DNA from: Homarus americanus
Lineage: Eukaryota; Arthropoda; Malacostraca; Decapoda; Nephropidae
Assembly (NCBI RefSeq): GCF_018991925.1
Contig: NW_024729645.1
Span: 62,001-126,000, forward strand
Direction of reading: 5' to 3'
DNA length: 64,000 nucleotides
The notes under the pieces are model-generated. The model did no database searches, was not told the DNA's origin, and was given only the letters and a program-made list of their open reading frames with translations. The translations under genes were made by a program, and so were the position numbers. Positions 58,463 through 64,000 of this stretch are shown piece by piece (position 1 is the stretch's first letter; every line of letters starts with the position of its first letter).

Positions 58463-58670
58463 GAGGAGAGACGAAACCATCATGTTATTACTGCCCGTCA
58501 ACAACAAGGTCTTACAACGTGTAGTGTAGTCAGAACAAGTCCGTCCTGACACGAGTGACAGATAGTGTTGCTAAGTGAGGGAGGAATGCTTATAACATTC
58601 TTGCTCACCATTGTTTTTATATGACGTAACATCCATAAAACTTTTACGTCAACATGTGTATAATAAAACA

Positions 58671-58718
<48 letters not shown>

Positions 58719-58756
58719 GTGTGTGTATGTATGTGTGTGTGTGTGTGTGTGTGTGT
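58671..58756. repeat. (TG)n microsatellite with ATG interruptions
   Basis: TG run with three TATG interruptions, about 86 bp. Confidence 0.95.
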
Positions 58757-59368
58757 TTCAGGGATAATCGTCTGGTTAAGCCTTAAAAACGCAACTGACT
58801 GTGACACCTGGATAAGTTTTTGTTTATACTGATGTAACTTAAAAAAAAAGTGTGTGTATACAATGGAAGTGACAGTATTTCATTTAAAACATCCTTCACT
58901 ATCTAAACACACTCAAACAAACTTTACCGTGAATTTGGTTAGGTTAGGTTAGGTTACATCTGATGTTTTTGGCGTAGGGGGAAATCAGTTTATAAAAGAC
59001 GATTTTTGCTCTGTAACATTTAAGACAGCGGTTACTATTATATATCAGTTACATATCTACATTATATATTAGAGATCATAAATATGTAAATTAGCCATTA
59101 GCAATATTTCACACAATACATATAATAAAGCAAGTTTCAATTATATTAAGTGATACAGAGTGCGTCACGCTCACCACAACATATTATTTCTTCATAACTT
59201 AACTTGGTGTTCATCAGGACTGAACACTGCAATTGTTCATTGTTCTCAAGGGTGTTTTTGTGTTATGAGGTGAACAACACTTCCTCTGGGTGGTCCAGGA
59301 GTGGTTGCGGGTGGATGCTGGTGGTGAAGTGGAAGCTGGTTGAAAGAAGTGTGGGTGGTGGTATGCAA
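58757..59368. other. AT-rich spacer
   Basis: GGTTAGGTTAGGTTAGGTTA at about 58937-58956 is TTAGG-type. No gene. Confidence 0.5.
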
Positions 59369-59376
59369 CACACACG

Positions 59377-59437
<61 letters not shown>
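59369..59437. repeat. (CA)n microsatellite
   Basis: CA run of about 69 bp with CGCA interruptions at its start. Confidence 0.96.
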
Positions 59438-59438
<1 letters not shown>

Positions 59439-59699
59439 ATACGTGTACCCAGACAAAAACTGAGCGGCCTTGACAACCAGGCATTTTTTACTTGACTGAG
59501 AGAGGGAGAGGGACCCCCCACCCACACCTGGCCTCCGCCCCACACCCCACCCCCCGCCCCGCACTCCCCCCTCTAAGATCCTCTCCTCACACACCCTGGC
59601 CCCCGCCCTTCTACACCTACACTCTGACCCAACCAATCCCTCCTCCCTACACCCACACACCGGTCCTTCCTAGAGCAGCGTGTCCCTACACCTCCAACT
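59438..59699. other. C-rich spacer
   Basis: CCCCACCC-like low complexity leading into the next array; no gene. Confidence 0.55.
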
Positions 59700-62600
59700 A
59701 AAACCCTACAGTACACCAATCCTCCTACACCAATACACACCCCAGCTGCTTCTTTACACTTTACACACTCTCCTTCCTACACCAGTACACATCCCCCTAC
59801 ACCTGTACACACTATCCCCTTACACCAGTACACTATCCCCTACACCAGTACACTATCCCCCTTACACCAGTACACTAATCCCCCCACACCCGTACACCAT
59901 CCCCCCACACCAGTACACCATCCCCCCTACACCAGTACACCATCCCCCTTACACCAGTGCACACCATCCCCCTACACCAGTACACTCACCCCTACACCAG
60001 TACACTCTCCCCTACACCAGTACACTACCCCTTAGACTGTAGTACACTATCTCCTACACCAGTACACTCTCCCTACACCAGTACACTCACCCCTTAGACC
60101 AGTACACCCATCCCCACACCAGTACACTACCCCCCACACCAGCACACCCTCATCCCCCACACCCAGTACAATATCCCCCTACACCTGTACACACTATCCC
60201 TCTTACACCAGTACACTATCCTCCCCACACCAGTGCACACTCCATCCCCCTACACCAGTACACGCCCATCCCCCTACTCCAGTACACCATCCCCCTTACA
60301 CCAGTACACCATCCCCCTACACCAGTACACTACCCCTACACCAGTGGCACACCATCCCCTACACCCAGTACACTATCCCCCCTACACCAGTACACTACTC
60401 CCTACACCCAGTGCACTATCCCCTACACCAGTACACTATCTCCCTACACTAGTACACCACCTCTGGCTACACCAGTACACACCATCCCCCCTACACCAGA
60501 ACACCATCCCCTACACTACCCCCCTTACACCAAAGTACACTCATCCCCCTACACCAGTACACCATCCCTACACTAGTACACCACCCCCCACACCAGCACA
60601 CCATCCCCCTACACCAGTACACCATCCCCCTACACCAGTACACTCCACCCCTCCTACACCAGTACACCATCCCCCTACACCAGTACACTCATCCCCCTTC
60701 ACCAGTACACTACCCCATACACCAGTACACACCATCACCCCACACCCTCAGTACACTATCCCCCCTACACCAGCACTATCCCCCACACACCAGTACACTA
60801 TCCCTACACCAGTACACCATCCCCCTACACCAGTACACTACCCCCACACCAGCACACTTCCCCCCTTCACCAGTACACTATCCCCCTACACCAGTACGCT
60901 ATCCCTACACCAGTACACTACCCCCTACACCAGTACACTACCCCTGCTACACCAGTACACTTCCCCTCACACCAGTACACTATCCTCCCCTACACCAGTA
61001 CGCTATCCCCTACACTAGTACACTAGCACACTACCCCTACACCGGTACACCATCTCCCTACAACGGGTACACTACCCCCCCACACCAGTACACTACCCCC
61101 CTACACTAGTACACTACCCCTACACCTCAGTACACTCACCCCCTACACCAGTGGCCACTACCCCCCACACCAGTACACTCATCTCCCTACACCAGCACAC
61201 ACCACCCCCCACACCAGTACACCACCCCCACACCAGTACACCATCCCCCCACAACTGTGTACACTATCCCCACACCCAAGCACACCCCCATTAGTACACT
61301 ACCCTCCTACACCAGTACACCACCCCCTACACTAGTACACTACTCCCCCACACTAGTACTCACCCCCTACACCTCAGTACACCACCCCCCCTACACCAGT
61401 ACACTACCCCCTACACCAGGCACACCACCCCTACACCAGTACACTACTCCCTACACTAGTACACTACCCCCCTCTACACCAGTACACTCACCCCCTACAC
61501 CCAGTACACTAACACCCCCCACACACCAGGGCCAATTCACCCCTCCCACACCCAGTACACTCACCCCCTACACCTGTACACTCCACCCCTACAATCTGTA
61601 GCACACTACCCCCCACACCAGCACACTACCCCTACACTCACCCCCCCTACACTCAGTGGCCACTCACCCCCCACACCAAAGACACCACCTCACACCAGCA
61701 CACGCCCCCCTCACACCCAGTACACACTACCCCCTACACCTGTATTAATGCCCCCTACACCAGTACACCACCCCCCACCTCAGTACACTACCCCCTACAC
61801 CAGTACACTATCTCCCTACACCAGTACACTACCCCTACACCAGTACACTACCCTACACCAGTACACCATCCCCCTACACCAGCACACTACCCCCACACCA
61901 TTACACCACCCCCCCCACACCAGTACACTACCCCCTCACCAGTACACTCACCCCTCTACACCCAGTACACTCACCCCCCACACCAGTACACTACCTCTAC
62001 ACCAGTACACTACCCCTACACCAGTACACTCAATCTCCCACACCCACACTTACCCCTCTACACCAGTACACCACCCCCCACACCAGTACACTATCTCCCT
62101 ACACCAGTACACTCACCCCCTACACCAGCACCTGCCTCCCCCTACACACCAGCACACACTACCCCTACACCAGTACACTACCCCCCTACACCAGTGTACA
62201 CTATCTCCCTACACCAGTACACTACTCCCTACCATTGCTACCACCCCCCCACACCAGTACACTACTCCCTTACACCACAGTACACTACCCCCTACACCAG
62301 TACACACTACCCCTACACTAGTACACACTCACCCCTACACCAGTACACTATCTCCTACACTCAGTACACTACCCCCTACACCATTACACTATCTCCTACA
62401 CCAGTACACTACCCCTACACCATTACACTACCCCCTCACACCCAGTACACTACCCCCTCACACCAGTACACTACCCCTACACCAGTACACTCACCCCTCT
62501 ACACCAGTAATAATTACTTCCCTCACACCAGTACACTATCTCCTATTACCTCAAAGTACACACTCTACACTTACTACACTACCCCACACCAGCAAGACTA

Positions 62601-63150
62601 CTCCCCAACACCAGTGTACACTACCCCTACACCAGTACACTCACCCCCCACACCGCAAGACTACCCCTGCCACAGCACACACTACCCCTACACAGTACAC
62701 ACACTACCCCTACACCAGTACACTATCTCCCCACATTCAGCACACTACTCCCCACACCATTACACTACCCCCCACACTCAGTGCACATTCACCCCAACAC
62801 CAGTACACCCTGCCCCCTACACCAGTACACTACCCCCCACACCAGTACACCACTCCCCACCCAGCACACCATCTCCCTACACCAGTACACTACCCCCCAC
62901 ACCACATGCCACCCCCTACACTCAGCACTACCCCCAACACCAGTGGCCACTCACCCCTGTACACCAGTACACTCACCCCTACACTGTGCACACCACCCCC
63001 TACACCAGGCACACTATCTCCTCACACCAGTACACTCAATTCCCCCTACACCAGGTACACCTTACCCCTTTACACTCAGGTACACTCACCCCTACACCCA
63101 GTACACACTACCCCCTGCCACACCAGTACACCTCCCTACACCAGTACATC
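59700..63150. repeat. About 20-bp minisatellite (ctacaccagtacactatccc), 3.45 kb
   Basis: About 150-170 units with core CTACACCAGTACACTATCCC. C-run lengths vary and insertions are frequent. Long Thr/Pro/Ser/His frames (up to 491 codons at 61748-63223) arise because stops are rare in this composition; they are not genes. Divergence is higher than in the 53-56.5 kb array. Confidence 0.97.
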
Positions 63151-63243
63151 TATCTTCCCTACACACTCCCCTCACCACATCCTCCTCTCATCTCCTAACT
63201 ACCTGAGAATAAGACATAAATAGACAGGCAGACAAGACATAAC

Positions 63244-63245
<2 letters not shown>

Positions 63246-63304
<59 letters not shown>
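63246..63304. repeat. (GA)n microsatellite
   Basis: Uninterrupted, about 59 bp. Confidence 0.97.
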
Positions 63305-63308
<4 letters not shown>

Positions 63309-63444
63309 CATCCTCTGGTTATGACACTGCCTCTTGTCTATTTGATGTATCTCATTATCTGGCCTGTCTGTCTCTAACTTATGTACTGTAAAAATGCTTT
63401 TGTCCCTCTCCGTGTCTTTGTTTCATATGACTGTTTAATATAGA

Positions 63445-63454
63445 TGTGTGTGTG

Positions 63455-63504
<50 letters not shown>
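63445..63504. repeat. (TG)n microsatellite
   Basis: One interruption near 63455, about 60 bp. Confidence 0.96.
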
Positions 63505-63506
<2 letters not shown>

Positions 63507-64000
63507 ATCTTCACATCTTCGTATCACCAAAAACTTCCAATATAATTCACTGTTCTTAGAGTGTGCAAGTAACCCAATCATACACAGTTACAAATATTTC
63601 CCTTTGAATATAGACAGAAACAAAATGATCACTCAATTCTACACGTCACCACACTGTACACAACATGGCGGCCACACCTACAAACACACACACATCACAG
63701 AACAAATACAAAACAAACACGACGTAGAAAACTTAGATTCATACGGGTAATAAGACATCTCCAACAGACAGACAGACAGACAGACAGAGAGACTGACAAT
63801 ATTTCAAACAAGACCGGACAGGGTGTGGAGTCCTCTTACTTCAGGAGGCCGGCCAGGTCCTACACCACAGGTATAAGGAAGTACTTGTTGACGCACCTGT
63901 GGCTCAGTGTACTGTAGTGTACTGTAGTGTAGTGTACTGTACTGTACCTCCTGCTGTAGTGAGGCGAGACCTGTGGTAAACTTTGTTATACACTGAACAA
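63505..64000. other. Unique tail of the window
   Basis: (CAGA)n at 63764-63788 and TGTACTGTAG tandem copies at 63909-63950. The frame at 63448-63750 begins inside the TG run and has no recognisable domain, so it is not called. Confidence 0.5.

Noticed and set aside
61748..63223. 491-codon Thr/Pro/Ser/His open frame
   Set aside because: It lies wholly in the 20-bp minisatellite; composition lacks G and stops are rare by base content. Frames shift with each indel and neighbouring frames are equally open.

Overview
This window is eukaryotic nuclear DNA, most likely from a decapod crustacean (crab or shrimp group). The evidence is the extreme density of microsatellites and minisatellites, scattered degenerate TTAGG/CCTAA-type stretches (the arthropod telomere motif), tRNA-derived SINE-like elements, non-LTR retrotransposon fragments of the kinds common in decapods, and the lack of any compact gene array. 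The taxon is inferred from style; no diagnostic gene was found. There is no rRNA, convincing tRNA gene, CRISPR array, prokaryotic operon or recognisable viral insertion.

The window is almost entirely non-coding. The best host coding sequence is one exon on the minus strand (35317 to 34818). It has an ATG preceded by an in-frame stop, encodes a Gly/Pro/Met-rich N-terminus and ends at a consensus 5' splice donor. Its 5' flank (about 35318-35830) is GC- and CpG-rich and carries GAGA-type runs, as expected of a promoter. The rest of that gene would lie at lower coordinates and was not identified. Weaker gene-like signals on the minus strand are a 20-codon exon at 24509-24450 resembling a mitochondrial presequence, and a polypyrimidine-AG site fused to a donor near 49323.

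Transposable elements: a 3' fragment of an RNase H-bearing I-group LINE (16.4-18.1 kb) whose 3' UTR holds four tandem units; directly beside it a 5'-truncated, decayed CR1/jockey-like LINE (18.2-19.7 kb) that has lost its FADD motif; then a minus-strand tRNA-derived SINE (19.87-20.07 kb). Two more SINE-like pieces lie at 11.83 and 42.48 kb. DNA transposon remains are the C-terminal end of a frameshifted IS630/Tc1/mariner-type transposase (51.7-52.03 kb), a 269-bp hAT-type MITE (49.92-50.19 kb), a MITE with long terminal inverted repeats (14.02-14.19 kb) and a short inverted-repeat element (58.34-58.46 kb).

Tandem repeats dominate the rest. The largest arrays are at 29.9-31.7 kb (39-bp unit, CACGTG in most copies), 36.35-39.2 kb (two arrays upstream of the Gly/Pro exon), 53.0-56.5 kb (about 22-bp unit, each with TATAAA) and 59.7-63.15 kb (about 20-bp unit). 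Many smaller arrays have units of 15-80 bp. Long open frames inside them are by-products of repeat periodicity and are not annotated as genes.
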